Assembly (NCBI GenBank): GCA_964559435.1
Contig: CAZLHI010000005.1
Location: 101,741 to 165,740, forward strand
Direction: 5' to 3'
DNA: 64,000 nt
From: Hebobacterum sp964559435
GTDB taxonomy: Bacteria > Armatimonadota > Hebobacteria > Hebobacterales > Hebobacteraceae
How positions within the stretch are numbered: position 1 is the first letter of the stretch; every line of letters starts with the position of its first letter. The notes beneath the pieces are model-generated. The model was not told the DNA's origin, ran no database searches, and saw only the letters and a program-made list of their open reading frames with translations. The position numbers were made by a program, and so were the translations under genes. Of this stretch, positions 9,145 through 18,120 are shown one piece after another.

Positions 9145-10376
9145 GCGATCAGGTCAATAACTTGGTGATAAGAGGCGGCCGCCTGTTCGATCCCTGCGCA
9201 GGGCTGGATGGCATCGGCGACGTGCTTGTCCGGGACGGCGTGATCGCTGGCTCGGGAGAAGTCACGGAGGGGCAAGCGGGCGAGGTGCTCGACGCCGCCG
9301 GCCTGTGGGTGCTCCCCGGGCCGATGGACATACATGTGCACCTGCGCGAGCCGGGGCAGGAGCACAAGGAGACGATCGCGACAGGGACGCAGGCGGCAAT
9401 CGCTGGGGGATTCACGGCGGTGGCCTGTGAGCCCAATACAGTTCCCCCCTGCGATTCGCCTGACCGTCTTGCGGCGGTGATTGAAATGGCCGAACGCACT
9501 GCCGCCGCGCGCGTCCTCCCTAAGTGCGCGATCACAGTGGGGCAGAAGGGCCGCGAGCTGACTGACTTCGAAGCACTTCGCGCCGCCGGAGCCGTTGCCG
9601 CAAGTGACGACGGCTTCTCGGTTGCGGACCGCGTCCTCATGCGGTCGGCGGTGGTGACCAGTGGGCAGACCGGTCTGCCTTTGACTCTGCACGTGGACGG
9701 CCCGGGCATGGTCGAGCGCGACATCTCCCTCGCGGCTGAGGCCGGCTGGCGGGTCCACTTCTCGCACGTCAGCCTGGCGGAGGAGGCCGAGCTGATTGCG
9801 AGAGCAAGGGCCGAAGGGATGCAGGTGACCGGTGAGGTGACACCTCACCACCTCACCTTGACCGCAGACGACGCGCCGGGCGGTGAGGCGAACTTCAAGA
9901 TGAACCCGCCCTTGGCCTCCGCGACCGACGCGGCGGCGATGCGCAGCGCGCTGGCCAGCGGCGTGCTGACCGTGATCGCCTCGGACCACGCGCCCCACTC
10001 GCCGGCGGAGAAGGCGCTGCCCTATGAAGATGCGCCTCCCGGCGTCATCGGTCTCGAGACGACTCTTGCCGTCGTCTGGACGCATCTGGTGGGGCCCGGC
10101 AACGCCTCGCCGGACGCAGTCGTCAGGGCCCTCACCTCAGGGCCGGCTGAAGTGCTCGGCTTGCCGGCGCCATCTCTGCGCACGGGGGCACCCGCGGACA
10201 TCGCGCTCTTCGACCCCAGCCGCACCTGGGTGGTCGAGCCGGAGCGATTCAAATCGAAGGCGCGCAACTGCCCGTTCGCGGGCCATAGGCTGCGGGGCGA
10301 GGTGATTTCCACGCTCGTGGGCGGGCGCGTCGCCATGAGGGAGGGGAGTATCTTGGGAGTAGGAGCGGGCCAGTGA
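9141..10376 (+). CDS. pyrC: Dihydroorotase
   Basis: This zinc amidohydrolase closes carbamoyl aspartate to dihydroorotate, the third step of pyrimidine synthesis. The 411-residue product has the metal-binding HVHLREPG motif at about residues 65-72, GFTAVACEPNT, the SDDG segment of the longer type I dihydroorotases (the metal-bridging position is Asp, not carboxylated Lys), and SDHAPHS near the C-terminus. The ATG overlaps the pyrB stop by four bases (ATGA), indicating translational coupling. The C-terminal NCPFAGxxLRGEV segment is typical of the family. Confidence 0.95.
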   Translation: MSDQVNNLVIRGGRLFDPCAGLDGIGDVLVRDGVIAGSGEVTEGQAGEVLDAAGLWVLPGPMDIHVHLREPGQEHKETIATGTQAAIAGGFTAVACEPNTVPPCDSPDRLAAVIEMAERTAAARVLPKCAITVGQKGRELTDFEALRAAGAVAASDDGFSVADRVLMRSAVVTSGQTGLPLTLHVDGPGMVERDISLAAEAGWRVHFSHVSLAEEAELIARARAEGMQVTGEVTPHHLTLTADDAPGGEANFKMNPPLASATDAAAMRSALASGVLTVIASDHAPHSPAEKALPYEDAPPGVIGLETTLAVVWTHLVGPGNASPDAVVRALTSGPAEVLGLPAPSLRTGAPADIALFDPSRTWVVEPERFKSKARNCPFAGHRLRGEVISTLVGGRVAMREGSILGVGAGQ

Positions 10377-11518
10377 GAGCGATCCTCGTGCTCGAGGACG
10401 GCACGGTTTTCGAGGGCCAGAGCATCGGCCGCGCCGGGCGGACGCTCGGCGAGGTCGTGTTCGACACCGCCATGGTGGGATACCAGCAGTGTCTCACCGA
10501 CCCATCCCTTCGGGGCCAGATCCTCACCTTCACCTATCCGTTGATCGGCAACTATGGTGCAAACAGCGAGGACTTCGAGTCGAGCATTTGCCAGGCGGCC
10601 GGTGTTGTCGTCCGCGAGGCATGTGAAGAGCCGAGCAACTTCCGCTCGGAAGGGAAGCTAGGCGGGTTTCTTCAGGAGCAGGGGGTCGTTGGGATAGCCG
10701 GCGTGGACACCCGCGCGCTGACGCGCAAGCTTCGCACAGTCGGCGTCATGATGGGCGCGATCTCCACCGACGAGAGCGCAGATGAAGTGCTGCGCCGCAT
10801 CAAGGAGAGCCCAAGCTACGGCGATATCGATCTGGTCGAGCAGGTCAGCACGCCGACGCCCTACGAATGGCAGCCCGGCCTCACGAGCGGCAGATCACAG
10901 CCCAGGATGGACTTCGAGGACCGCCTGAAAATCGTCTGCATGGACTACGGTATCCGCGAGAGCATTTTGAGAAATCTCCATGCGCTCGGCTGTCGCTGTA
11001 TTGTCATGCCGTGCAAGGCCACCGCTGAGCAGGTGCTCGAGCAGAAGCCGGACGGGGTTCTGCTGTCACCCGGCCCGGGCGATCCGAAGCGGCTCACCTA
11101 CGCGGTCGAGTGTGTGAAGGGACTCGTCGAGGAAGTTCCCATCTTCGGCATCTGCCTCGGGAACCATTTGCTGGCGACCGCGCTCGGCGGCACGACCTTC
11201 AAGCTGAAGTTCGGCCACCGCGGCGGCAACCACCCCGTCAAGGACCTCAAGACAGGCCGAGTCACGATCACCTCGCAGAACCACGGGTACGCCGTCGATG
11301 CGCAGAGCGTCCAGGGCACCGGCGCGGTCGTCTCACGCATCAACCTCAACGACGACACTGTCGAGGGCCTGGAGTGTGAGAGTCTGCGGGCCTTCTCCAT
11401 CCAGTACCATGCTGAGGCGAGCCCGGGCCCGCTCGACAGCCGCGGCATCTTCAAACAGTTCGTGGACCGGATACGAGAACCGGATCGGTGGGCGCAGATC
11501 GCTCCCGAAGTTCACTGA
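10373..11518 (+). CDS. carA: Carbamoyl-phosphate synthase small (glutaminase) subunit
   Basis: CarA hydrolyses glutamine and passes ammonia to CarB for carbamoyl phosphate synthesis. The 381-residue length is normal. The class I amidotransferase triad is visible as Cys in GICLGNHLL and His and Glu in SIQYHAEASPG. One oddity is that the usual CLGHQ reads CLGNH, so the glutamine next to the nucleophile that normally contacts the substrate is His. The GTG start overlaps the pyrC stop by four bases. Downstream, carB is separated from carA by a REP/transposase insertion instead of following directly. Confidence 0.95.
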   Translation: MRAILVLEDGTVFEGQSIGRAGRTLGEVVFDTAMVGYQQCLTDPSLRGQILTFTYPLIGNYGANSEDFESSICQAAGVVVREACEEPSNFRSEGKLGGFLQEQGVVGIAGVDTRALTRKLRTVGVMMGAISTDESADEVLRRIKESPSYGDIDLVEQVSTPTPYEWQPGLTSGRSQPRMDFEDRLKIVCMDYGIRESILRNLHALGCRCIVMPCKATAEQVLEQKPDGVLLSPGPGDPKRLTYAVECVKGLVEEVPIFGICLGNHLLATALGGTTFKLKFGHRGGNHPVKDLKTGRVTITSQNHGYAVDAQSVQGTGAVVSRINLNDDTVEGLECESLRAFSIQYHAEASPGPLDSRGIFKQFVDRIREPDRWAQIAPEVH

Positions 11519-11541
11519 GAGAGTGTACATGAAGGAGATAC

Positions 11542-11577
11542 ATGCCCAGACGCACTGATCTGAAGGAAGTCCTGTAG
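11542..11577 (+). pseudogene. Relic of a carB start (11-codon open frame MPRRTDLKEVL)
   Basis: This short frame begins with an ATG placed 5 bases after a strong AAGGAGA Shine-Dalgarno sequence and reads MPRRTDLKEVL before TAG. The intact carB 600 bases downstream begins MPRRTDLKKVM; 26 of the first 33 bases agree. The stop codon lies in the outer repeat of the adjoining REP unit. The simplest reading is that this is the original or a duplicated carB start, cut by insertion of the RAYT unit. It might still be translated as a leader peptide. Confidence 0.6.
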
Positions 11578-11599
11578 GGCGGGCATACCCATGCCCGCC
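11578..11599 (+). repeat. Left REP-like hairpin
   Basis: GGCGGGCAT (11578-11586) and ATGCCCGCC (11591-11599) form a perfect 9-bp stem around the loop ACCC. It lies at the left end of the RAYT unit. An ATG at 11591 lies within the stem and is unlikely to be the transposase start. Confidence 0.8.
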
Positions 11600-11611
11600 A
11601 TGAGGAAAGCG

Positions 11612-12091
11612 ATGGGAACCCGTGCACGCAAGCATCTGCGCCGACTGGACGCGATCCATGAGGGCTTGGGGGGTCCGCTGTTCTTTATCACGTGCTGCGT
11701 TCGAGATCGCAGAGCAGTTCTCGCGAACCGTGATAGAGCGCAAGTGCTCGTCGCGGCATGGGAGAGATCGCCTGACGTGCACGGCTGGTTCGTGGGCCGC
11801 TACGTTGTCATGCCCGATCATGTCCACTTCTTCGCCTCGCCTGGGAATGAGGGGCCGAAGACGCTCAGCCGATTCGTCGGCGATTGGAAGCGGTGGACCG
11901 CGAGACAAATGAGGGAAACGCCCCTGCCAGACTTCGAATGGCAGAAGGAGTTCTTCGACCATCTTATGCGTAACAGTGAGTCCTACGAGGGCAAGTGGGA
12001 GTATGTCCGAGCGAATCCTGTGAGGGCGGGCCTCGTGCCAGAGCCTGACGAATGGGCATTCCAGGGTGAGCTGTACGTGCTGGAGGGGTAA
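11612..12091 (+). CDS. REP-associated tyrosine transposase (RAYT, Y1_Tnp/HUH family)
   Basis: Members of this family are single-strand-specific HUH nucleases linked to REP sequences. The 159-residue product shows the HUH motif in VMPDHVHFF and a candidate catalytic tyrosine in the SYEGKWEYVRANPVRAGLV region; the NPVRAGLV end is characteristic. It is flanked by REP-like hairpins at 11578-11599 and 12099-12120, its likely substrates. Start ATG 11612 is preferred over 11591, which lies in the hairpin; a GAGGAAAG sequence precedes 11612. The frame is intact, so activity is possible. Confidence 0.85.
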   Translation: MGTRARKHLRRLDAIHEGLGGPLFFITCCVRDRRAVLANRDRAQVLVAAWERSPDVHGWFVGRYVVMPDHVHFFASPGNEGPKTLSRFVGDWKRWTARQMRETPLPDFEWQKEFFDHLMRNSESYEGKWEYVRANPVRAGLVPEPDEWAFQGELYVLEG

Positions 12092-12098
12092 GAGATTC

Positions 12099-12120
12099 GG
12101 CGGGCGTAGGTACGCCCGCC
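12099..12120 (+). repeat. Right REP-like hairpin
   Basis: GGCGGGCGTA (12099-12108) and TACGCCCGCC (12111-12120) form a perfect 10-bp stem around a 2-base loop. It is an inverted relative of the hairpin at 11578-11599. It lies between the transposase stop and the carB ribosome-binding site (CAGGAGA, 12141-12147). Confidence 0.8.
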
Positions 12121-12151
12121 CTACACAATGAGAACGAGAGCAGGAGACTGA

Positions 12152-15100
12152 ATGCCACGTCGCACTGATCTGAAGAAGGTGATGGTGATCGGGTCCGGCC
12201 CGATCGTGATCGGCCAGGCGGCGGAGTTCGACTACGCGGGCACGCAGGCCTGCAAGGCCCTGCACGAAGAGAGCATGGAGGTCGTGCTCATCAACTCTAA
12301 TCCCGCGACTATTATGACCGACACCAACATGGCCGAGCGGATCTACGTCGAGCCGCTCACACTCGAATTCGCGGCCCGCATTATCGAGCAGGAGAGGCCA
12401 CAGGGGCTGCTCGGCACACTGGGCGGCCAGACCGGCCTGAACCTGGCGACACAGCTTGCCCGCGCGGGCGTGTTGGACCGGTTCGAGGTGGACCTCCTCG
12501 GCACGTCGCTGGAGGCCATCGAGAGAGCGGAGGACCGGGACCGGTTTCGGGAGACGATGCGGTCGATCGGGGAGCCGGTGCCAGAAAGCGCGATCGTGCA
12601 CACGATCCAGGAGGCCGTCGAGTTCTCCCGCACGATCGGCTTCCCGGTCATAGTCCGTCCGGCCTACACGTTAGGTGGCACCGGCGGCGGCATTGCGTGG
12701 GATGACCAGCAGCTGCGCGACATTTGCGAGCGCGGCCTGAAGATGAGCATGATCCACCAGGTGCTCTTAGAGCGCTGCGTCATCGGGTGGAAGGAGATCG
12801 AGTACGAGGTGATGCGCGACGGGGCCGACACGTGCATCACAGTGTGCAGCATGGAGAACCTCGACCCGATGGGCGTCCACACCGGCGACTCCATCGTCAC
12901 CGCTCCCGCGCAGACGCTCGGCGATCAGGAGTATCAGATGCTGCGGACCGCCTCCCTGAAGATCATCAGGGCGCTCGGCATAGAGGGCGGCTGCAACATT
13001 CAGTTCGCTCTCAATCCCGACAGCTACGAGTACTACGTCATCGAAGTGAACCCGAGAGTGAGCCGGTCGAGCGCCCTGGCCTCGAAGGCCACTGGCTACC
13101 CGATAGCCCGCGTGGCCGCGAAGATCGCGGTTGGGCTGCGCCTCGATGAGATACCGAACGCCGTCACACAGAAGACGCTGGCCTGCTTCGAGCCGACCAT
13201 AGACTACGTGGTCGTGAAGATCCCGCGCTGGCCCTTCGACAAGTTCGCCCTCGCCGACCGCACAGTCGGCACGCAAATGAAGGCCACCGGAGAGGTGATG
13301 GCGATCGACCGGACGTTCGAGGCTGCTCTCCTGAAGGGCGTCAGATCGCTGGAGATTGGCGCCTATGGGCTGCGCTCCAAGACCGTCGCGCAGTGGGGGG
13401 AGATGCAGATCGAGGAGTGCCTGCGCGAGGCCACGGATGAGCGGCTGTTCGCGGTCGCCGAAGCTTTCCGCCGGGGCATGATGGTGCAGGAGGTCGCGGA
13501 GCTATCCCGCATCGATCCATGGTTTCTGCAGAAGATCAAGAACATCGTCGATCTGGAGAGCGAGGTGCGGCAGGCCGGCGCGGACGGGCTGACCGATGAG
13601 CTGCTACGGCGGGCAAAGCGGTATGGCTTCTCCGACCATGAGATTTCCGACATGCTCCGTATATCGGAGCCCGAGCTCCGGGGCAGGCGGGCCGGGCTCA
13701 AGCTCGTCCCGCCGTACAAGATGGTGGATACGTGCGCGGCCGAGTTCGAGGCGGTCACGCCCTACTACTACTCGACGTATGAGTCTGAGTGCGAAGTCGA
13801 GGTCGCCGACCAGCCTCGAGTCATCGTGATAGGCGCGGGGCCGATACGCATCGGTCAGGGAATCGAGTTCGACTACTGCACGGTGCACGCCGTCTGGGCC
13901 CTGCGCGAGGAGGGCTATCAGTCAATCATCATCAACAACAACCCCGAGACTGTATCGACCGACTTCGACACCTCCGACAAGCTGTACTTCGAGCCGATCA
14001 CGGAAGAGGACACACTCCACATCATCCGCCGAGAGAGGCCGGAGGGCGTGGTCGTGCAGTTCGGCGGCCAGACAGCAATCAACCTTGCCGGTGTGTTCCA
14101 CGAGAATGGCGTCAGGATTCTCGGGACGCAGTTCGAGGGGATCGACATCGCGGAGGACCGCGATAGGTTCGAGCGAATGCTGCGCGAGCTCGGCATCCCC
14201 AAGCCTCCGGGGCGGGGCGTAACCTCGGTCCAGGAAGGGGCAGAGACAGCTCGCGGGATCGGCTACCCCGTGTTGGTTCGCCCCTCTTACGTGCTCGGGG
14301 GGCGGGCGATGGAGATCGTCTACTCCGAGGAAGAGCTGCTGTCGTATATGCACCTCGCCACCGATGTCTCTCCGCGGCATCCGATTCTCGTAGACAAGTA
14401 CGTCGTGGGGACGGAGCTCGAAGTAGACTTGATCTGCGACGGCGAGGAGGTGCTCATCCCGGGGATCATGGAGCACATCGAGCGCGCCGGCGTGCACTCC
14501 GGCGACTCGATGGCGGTGTGCCCGCCGGTGAACCTCGGTGATGAGGTTCAACAGACGGTCGTGGAGTACTCCTCTCGCCTCGCGCGGGCGCTGGACGTGC
14601 GCGGCCTGATGAACATCCAGTTCGTGCTCGATGCGGACGAGGCAATCTATGTTCTCGAAGTCAACCCCAGGGCGAGCCGGACCGTGCCGTATCTGTCAAA
14701 GGTCACGGGCATTCCGATGGTGAACGTGGCCACCAAGTGCATGCTCGGGCGCACGCTTGAAGAGCTGGGCTACGAGCCCGGCCTGTTCCCGGCGCGGCCG
14801 TACTACGCGGTGAAGGCCCCCGTCTTTTCTTTCTCGAAGCTCACGGAGGTCGACATCAATCTTGGGCCGGAGATGAAGTCGACCGGCGAGATCATGGGCG
14901 TGGACCCAGACTACTCCAAAGCCCTCTACAAGGCGATGGTGGCCTCGGGCGTCGAGGTCCCCACCCGGGGGACACTCCTCGCGACCATCGCAGACCGCGA
15001 TAAGGAGGATGCTGCCCAGCTCGTCCGGGAGTTCGCGGACCTTGGCTTTCGGATTTACGCGACAGCCGGGACACAGCGGCATCTTGAGAACGTCGGCGTC

Positions 15101-15394
15101 GCGGCAACGCCGATCAAGAAGATCAGCGAGGGCAGTCCGAACATCATCGACCTCGTGCGGTCCGGCGAGATAGATCTGGTCCTCAACACACTTTCCCCAG
15201 AGCGAAATCCCGAGCGGGAAGGGGCCCGAATTCGTCGGGCCTCTGTGGAGCTTGCGATACCTTGCCTCACTTCGCTCGACACGGCGCGCGCCCTCCTGCT
15301 GGCCCTATCCAACCGCAAAGATGGCGAGGAGTTCTCCGTCGTGCCCATCAACGAGTACGCGGGGATGGCTGGGCCGGCGCCGTCGGCCAGCTAA
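12152..15394 (+). CDS. carB: Carbamoyl-phosphate synthase large subunit
   Basis: CarB makes carbamoyl phosphate from bicarbonate, ammonia and two ATP, using ammonia channelled from CarA. The 1080-residue protein has the usual four parts: two homologous ATP-grasp halves (VIGSGPIVIGQAAEFDYAG near residue 12 and VIGAGPIRIGQGIEFDYC near residue 560), an oligomerisation region between them, and a C-terminal MGS-like allosteric domain from about residue 940. The motif GTGGGIAWD of the first ATP site is present. ATG 12152 follows CAGGAGA. The gene lies downstream of the RAYT insertion, so its mRNA must cross two GC-rich hairpins if made from the pyr promoter. Confidence 0.97.
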   Translation: MPRRTDLKKVMVIGSGPIVIGQAAEFDYAGTQACKALHEESMEVVLINSNPATIMTDTNMAERIYVEPLTLEFAARIIEQERPQGLLGTLGGQTGLNLATQLARAGVLDRFEVDLLGTSLEAIERAEDRDRFRETMRSIGEPVPESAIVHTIQEAVEFSRTIGFPVIVRPAYTLGGTGGGIAWDDQQLRDICERGLKMSMIHQVLLERCVIGWKEIEYEVMRDGADTCITVCSMENLDPMGVHTGDSIVTAPAQTLGDQEYQMLRTASLKIIRALGIEGGCNIQFALNPDSYEYYVIEVNPRVSRSSALASKATGYPIARVAAKIAVGLRLDEIPNAVTQKTLACFEPTIDYVVVKIPRWPFDKFALADRTVGTQMKATGEVMAIDRTFEAALLKGVRSLEIGAYGLRSKTVAQWGEMQIEECLREATDERLFAVAEAFRRGMMVQEVAELSRIDPWFLQKIKNIVDLESEVRQAGADGLTDELLRRAKRYGFSDHEISDMLRISEPELRGRRAGLKLVPPYKMVDTCAAEFEAVTPYYYSTYESECEVEVADQPRVIVIGAGPIRIGQGIEFDYCTVHAVWALREEGYQSIIINNNPETVSTDFDTSDKLYFEPITEEDTLHIIRRERPEGVVVQFGGQTAINLAGVFHENGVRILGTQFEGIDIAEDRDRFERMLRELGIPKPPGRGVTSVQEGAETARGIGYPVLVRPSYVLGGRAMEIVYSEEELLSYMHLATDVSPRHPILVDKYVVGTELEVDLICDGEEVLIPGIMEHIERAGVHSGDSMAVCPPVNLGDEVQQTVVEYSSRLARALDVRGLMNIQFVLDADEAIYVLEVNPRASRTVPYLSKVTGIPMVNVATKCMLGRTLEELGYEPGLFPARPYYAVKAPVFSFSKLTEVDINLGPEMKSTGEIMGVDPDYSKALYKAMVASGVEVPTRGTLLATIADRDKEDAAQLVREFADLGFRIYATAGTQRHLENVGVAATPIKKISEGSPNIIDLVRSGEIDLVLNTLSPERNPEREGARIRRASVELAIPCLTSLDTARALLLALSNRKDGEEFSVVPINEYAGMAGPAPSAS

Positions 15395-15471
15395 CAGCGA
15401 GACGCGAGTTTCAGAGGTGGGATTAGTAGCGCGAGGAAGGCCTCTACGAAAGATTACCAGGGGTTGAGGTG

Positions 15472-16257
15472 ATGGCAGGGCCGATTCGGGTGACATTCTT
15501 CGGCACGGCGGCCGGCTTCCCGACGATGAAACGGGCACATACGACATCCATCGGTGTGTGGTGGGAGAAGTCCCTCTATCTCTTCGATGCCGGGGCCTCG
15601 GTGGCTTCGCAGTTCTCCCGTCTCGACATCCACCCGGACGACCCGCACGCCATCTTCCTAACGCACTTGCACGCCGATCATGTTGGTGGACTTGCGGTCC
15701 TGCTCCAGTGGCTCCAGCTAAACAAGCGACGGAAGACCCTGCCTCTGTTTGTGCCGGACGCGTCGCTGGACGGAATCAGAGACTACCTTCATCTGGTTTA
15801 CCTGTTTCCATTGGGCGACTTCGATCTGGACTTGCGGCCGGTCGCAGGAGGGTTCGCTCATCGAGAGAACGGCGTCGAAGTCTTGGCAGTCACCAGCCAC
15901 CACCTTGAGCCCGGGGAGCAGAGGCGCCGCGAGACTGGCGCCCGCGCCGCTACGCAGGCATTTTCCTACTTGATAACCGCGGGCCAGAAGAGGATCTACT
16001 TCTCCGGGGACATCGCCGAGCCCGGTGAGGCGGGGGAGCACGCCTCGGGCGCGGACCTGGCGGTGATAGAGCTGGCCCATTTCGAACCAGAGGAACTGGG
16101 CGAAGCTCTGAGCGGCTCAAGTCTGCCGCGGCTCGTCGTCACGCACCTGCTGGACACGTTCGAGCCGGTGGAACACGAGATTCCGGCTCGCATCAACGCC
16201 GCTGGGTACGAGGGCGAGATAACGGTTGCAGAAGATGGCCTTGAGGTCGAACTCTGA
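15472..16257 (+). CDS. Metallo-beta-lactamase fold hydrolase, RNase Z-like
   Basis: The 261-residue protein has the zinc motif THLHADHVGG at about residues 63-72, and later metal-ligand candidates in FSGDI and VTHL. The N-terminal FFGTAAGFPTMKRAHTTSI segment resembles RNase Z/arylsulfatase-type members of the fold. It lacks the longer exosite region expected of a standard RNase Z, so a tRNA 3'-processing role is only a possibility. The frame also has a GTG at 15469; ATG 15472 with AGGGG 7 bases upstream is preferred. It sits 77 bases after carB and 27 bases before the radical SAM gene, possibly in one transcript. Confidence 0.8.
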   Translation: MAGPIRVTFFGTAAGFPTMKRAHTTSIGVWWEKSLYLFDAGASVASQFSRLDIHPDDPHAIFLTHLHADHVGGLAVLLQWLQLNKRRKTLPLFVPDASLDGIRDYLHLVYLFPLGDFDLDLRPVAGGFAHRENGVEVLAVTSHHLEPGEQRRRETGARAATQAFSYLITAGQKRIYFSGDIAEPGEAGEHASGADLAVIELAHFEPEELGEALSGSSLPRLVVTHLLDTFEPVEHEIPARINAAGYEGEITVAEDGLEVEL

Positions 16258-16284
16258 CATGGACCGGGGTGAGGTGGACGGCGA

Positions 16285-17817
16285 GTGAGCGCGGCCGCGC
16301 GGCTGAAGACTGGGGCGAAACGCGTGGCGCGAGCCGCGGTGGGCGCACTATCCCCTGCTCTCTTGCGGCGGATTCAGCTGGCGCGTGCTCGGCAGCTGTA
16401 CCTCAACGAACCGGCGCGCGGCCCCCGACGGCTCTTGCTGGAGCCGACGACGGGCTGCAACCATCGCTGCGTGATGTGCGGGGAGCATAGCTCCCGTCTC
16501 GCCAAGCCGATCCTGGCACGATATATGTCATTCGAGCGCATCGCCGGGCTCCTGCGCGAGATGCGGGAGATGGGAACGGAGGAGGTGTGGCTCGCGGGCC
16601 GCGGGGAGCCGCTCCTCCATCCGAAGGTGACAGACATAGTCCAGCTTGCCGGTTCTCTCGGGATGCACAGCTTGATCACGACCAACGGGGCCCCTCTGAC
16701 CGAGGAACTGGCCGACAGGCTGTGCCAGTGGGGCCTGCGCCAGTTGAGCCTTTCCATCGATTCGGGCACCCCCGAGACCTATGCGGAAGTCCACCGCGCA
16801 CCGCCTGATGATCGGGCTCGAATTCTGGGGCTGATGAACCGGCTCTCGCGGATGGGCGAGTGTAGGCCGCGCCTCCTGGCGAGCATGGTGCTGTCACAGC
16901 TTAACTTCCGCGAGTTGCTCATGTTCGTTGCCGATGCCATTCAGGGTGGCGCAACCAGCGTATTTGTCGGCGGCATGCGTCCTGTGCCGTTCGATTCTGC
17001 GGACCTGGCACTGAGTGAGAAAGATTGGGCCCGGGTACGGGACGACCTGCGCGCGGCAGCCGAGCTTGCGTCGGCGGCGGGCGTGGACTTGATCACGGAC
17101 AACATACAGCCAGCGGAAGAACCGCGCGTGGAGGCGTGGCCATATGCGAACATGGCATGCTTCATCGGCCATCTCTTCACGGTCGTAGACGTCGACGGCG
17201 ACGTTCACGGCTGCTGCACCTGTCAGAATCGGCTCGGCTCCCTCGAGGAGGCGTCGTTCCAGAAGATCTGGCGCTCTAGACCATACCGGCTTTTCCGCAG
17301 AGTCCTTCGCGAGATGCCATCGAGTGGCTCCACGCCCCCTCGCTGTGAGTGCCGACACGGGTGTGGCCACATCTCCGAGAACGTGCGCCTGCAGCAGGAG
17401 CTGCACTTCCATTTCCCAGCGTCATTGCCACCCAGCAAGTTCGCCAGTCGGGCCGATGTCGCGGAGGCGCTCTGCCGCCACCTCGATGAGATTCTGCCGG
17501 CTCGCGAGCGAGATTACTCATTCGCGGACCTGCCAAAAGAGTACGAGCAGGCCGCCTCTCGCCTCAGGCAAGTCGGAATCATGGCCCACACAGGCTCCAC
17601 GGGCGGCCGCTGGATGTTCGAGCCGCGGCGCCTTGTCGCCCGCGGCGAGTTCGCGGATACCGTCAGCCGGGCCCTGGTCGCTTCCGGCCTCACAAAAGAG
17701 AGGGCCGAGTCAGCGATTTCGACATCCCGGGGTGGCTGCGGACACGCTGCCCAGCCCATCACAAAGCACGACATGACTCGGTGGCTGCAGGCAGTCGCCG
17801 CTGGCCTTCGCGAGTAG
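16285..17817 (+). CDS. Radical SAM protein with SPASM-like cysteine region
   Basis: The 510-residue protein carries the radical SAM cluster motif CNHRCVMC (Cys 58, 62, 65), which binds a 4Fe-4S cluster and S-adenosylmethionine. The conserved AGRGEPLLHP segment of the barrel follows. A second cysteine-rich stretch (MACFIGHLFTVVDVDGDVHGCCTC, then CECRHGCGH) resembles a SPASM domain that binds auxiliary clusters in peptide- and carbohydrate-modifying enzymes. The last 110 residues are not recognisable. No precursor peptide gene or partner enzyme is nearby, so the substrate is unknown. GTG 16285 is preceded by GGTGAGGTGG. Confidence 0.85.
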   Translation: MSAAARLKTGAKRVARAAVGALSPALLRRIQLARARQLYLNEPARGPRRLLLEPTTGCNHRCVMCGEHSSRLAKPILARYMSFERIAGLLREMREMGTEEVWLAGRGEPLLHPKVTDIVQLAGSLGMHSLITTNGAPLTEELADRLCQWGLRQLSLSIDSGTPETYAEVHRAPPDDRARILGLMNRLSRMGECRPRLLASMVLSQLNFRELLMFVADAIQGGATSVFVGGMRPVPFDSADLALSEKDWARVRDDLRAAAELASAAGVDLITDNIQPAEEPRVEAWPYANMACFIGHLFTVVDVDGDVHGCCTCQNRLGSLEEASFQKIWRSRPYRLFRRVLREMPSSGSTPPRCECRHGCGHISENVRLQQELHFHFPASLPPSKFASRADVAEALCRHLDEILPARERDYSFADLPKEYEQAASRLRQVGIMAHTGSTGGRWMFEPRRLVARGEFADTVSRALVASGLTKERAESAISTSRGGCGHAAQPITKHDMTRWLQAVAAGLRE

Positions 17818-17821
17818 ACCT

Positions 17822-18120
17822 GTGGACGGTCGGGATTATCCAAATGGCCAGGCCGCTCGTCTCCGGCGTCTTGTCCGTTGCATCCCTGGCCTTGCTCTAG
17901 CTTACCGAGCCCTTCGGGGCCTCTACTGGCGCATTAGGGGGGGCAGTGCCCAGGCGCCGCCGAGTGGAGGACGTCTGGGGCGGGGACGCGCAGGAACGCG
18001 CAGACCGCCCGCCGCGCGGTGCTCGACCGCCTCTACGCCGCCGAGCGCGCAGCGCTGGATGCCGGCGAGTTCAGCAGCGACTTCGCCTTCATCGTTGCGC
18101 AGCGTCCTTCTCACACGTGA
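17822..18120 (+). pseudogene. Decayed gene, possibly a methyltransferase remnant
   Basis: Two coding-like pieces lie in different frames. A GTG at 17822 opens a frame whose first 40 residues look natural (RRLVRCIPGLALAYRALRGL). It then turns into low-complexity Arg/Pro/Ser sequence. From about 17995, in another frame, the sequence reads AVLDRLYAAERAALDAGEFS and then SDFAFIVAQRP before TGA at 18118. The second piece resembles the C-terminal end of some SAM-dependent methyltransferases, but I am not sure. An internal deletion plus frameshift would explain both. The 215 bases after it up to dinB contain nothing recognisable except a possible -10 element. Confidence 0.35.

Larger units (their letters stand above)
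11574..12124 (+). mobile_element. REP-flanked RAYT transposase unit inserted between carA and carB
   Basis: The unit is bounded by near-identical inverted ends: GTAGGGCGGGCATA (11574-11587) and the reverse complement of 12111-12124, GTAGGGCGGGCGTA (13 of 14 match). Each end folds into a perfect REP-like hairpin. Between them is a Y1/HUH transposase of the REP-associated (RAYT) family. This is the layout of a REPtron. It separates carA from carB within the pyr operon but leaves both genes intact. Confidence 0.75.

Noticed and set aside
11591..11593. ATG 11591 as the RAYT start
   Set aside because: It is part of the REP hairpin stem; ATG 11612 with GAGGAAAG is more likely.
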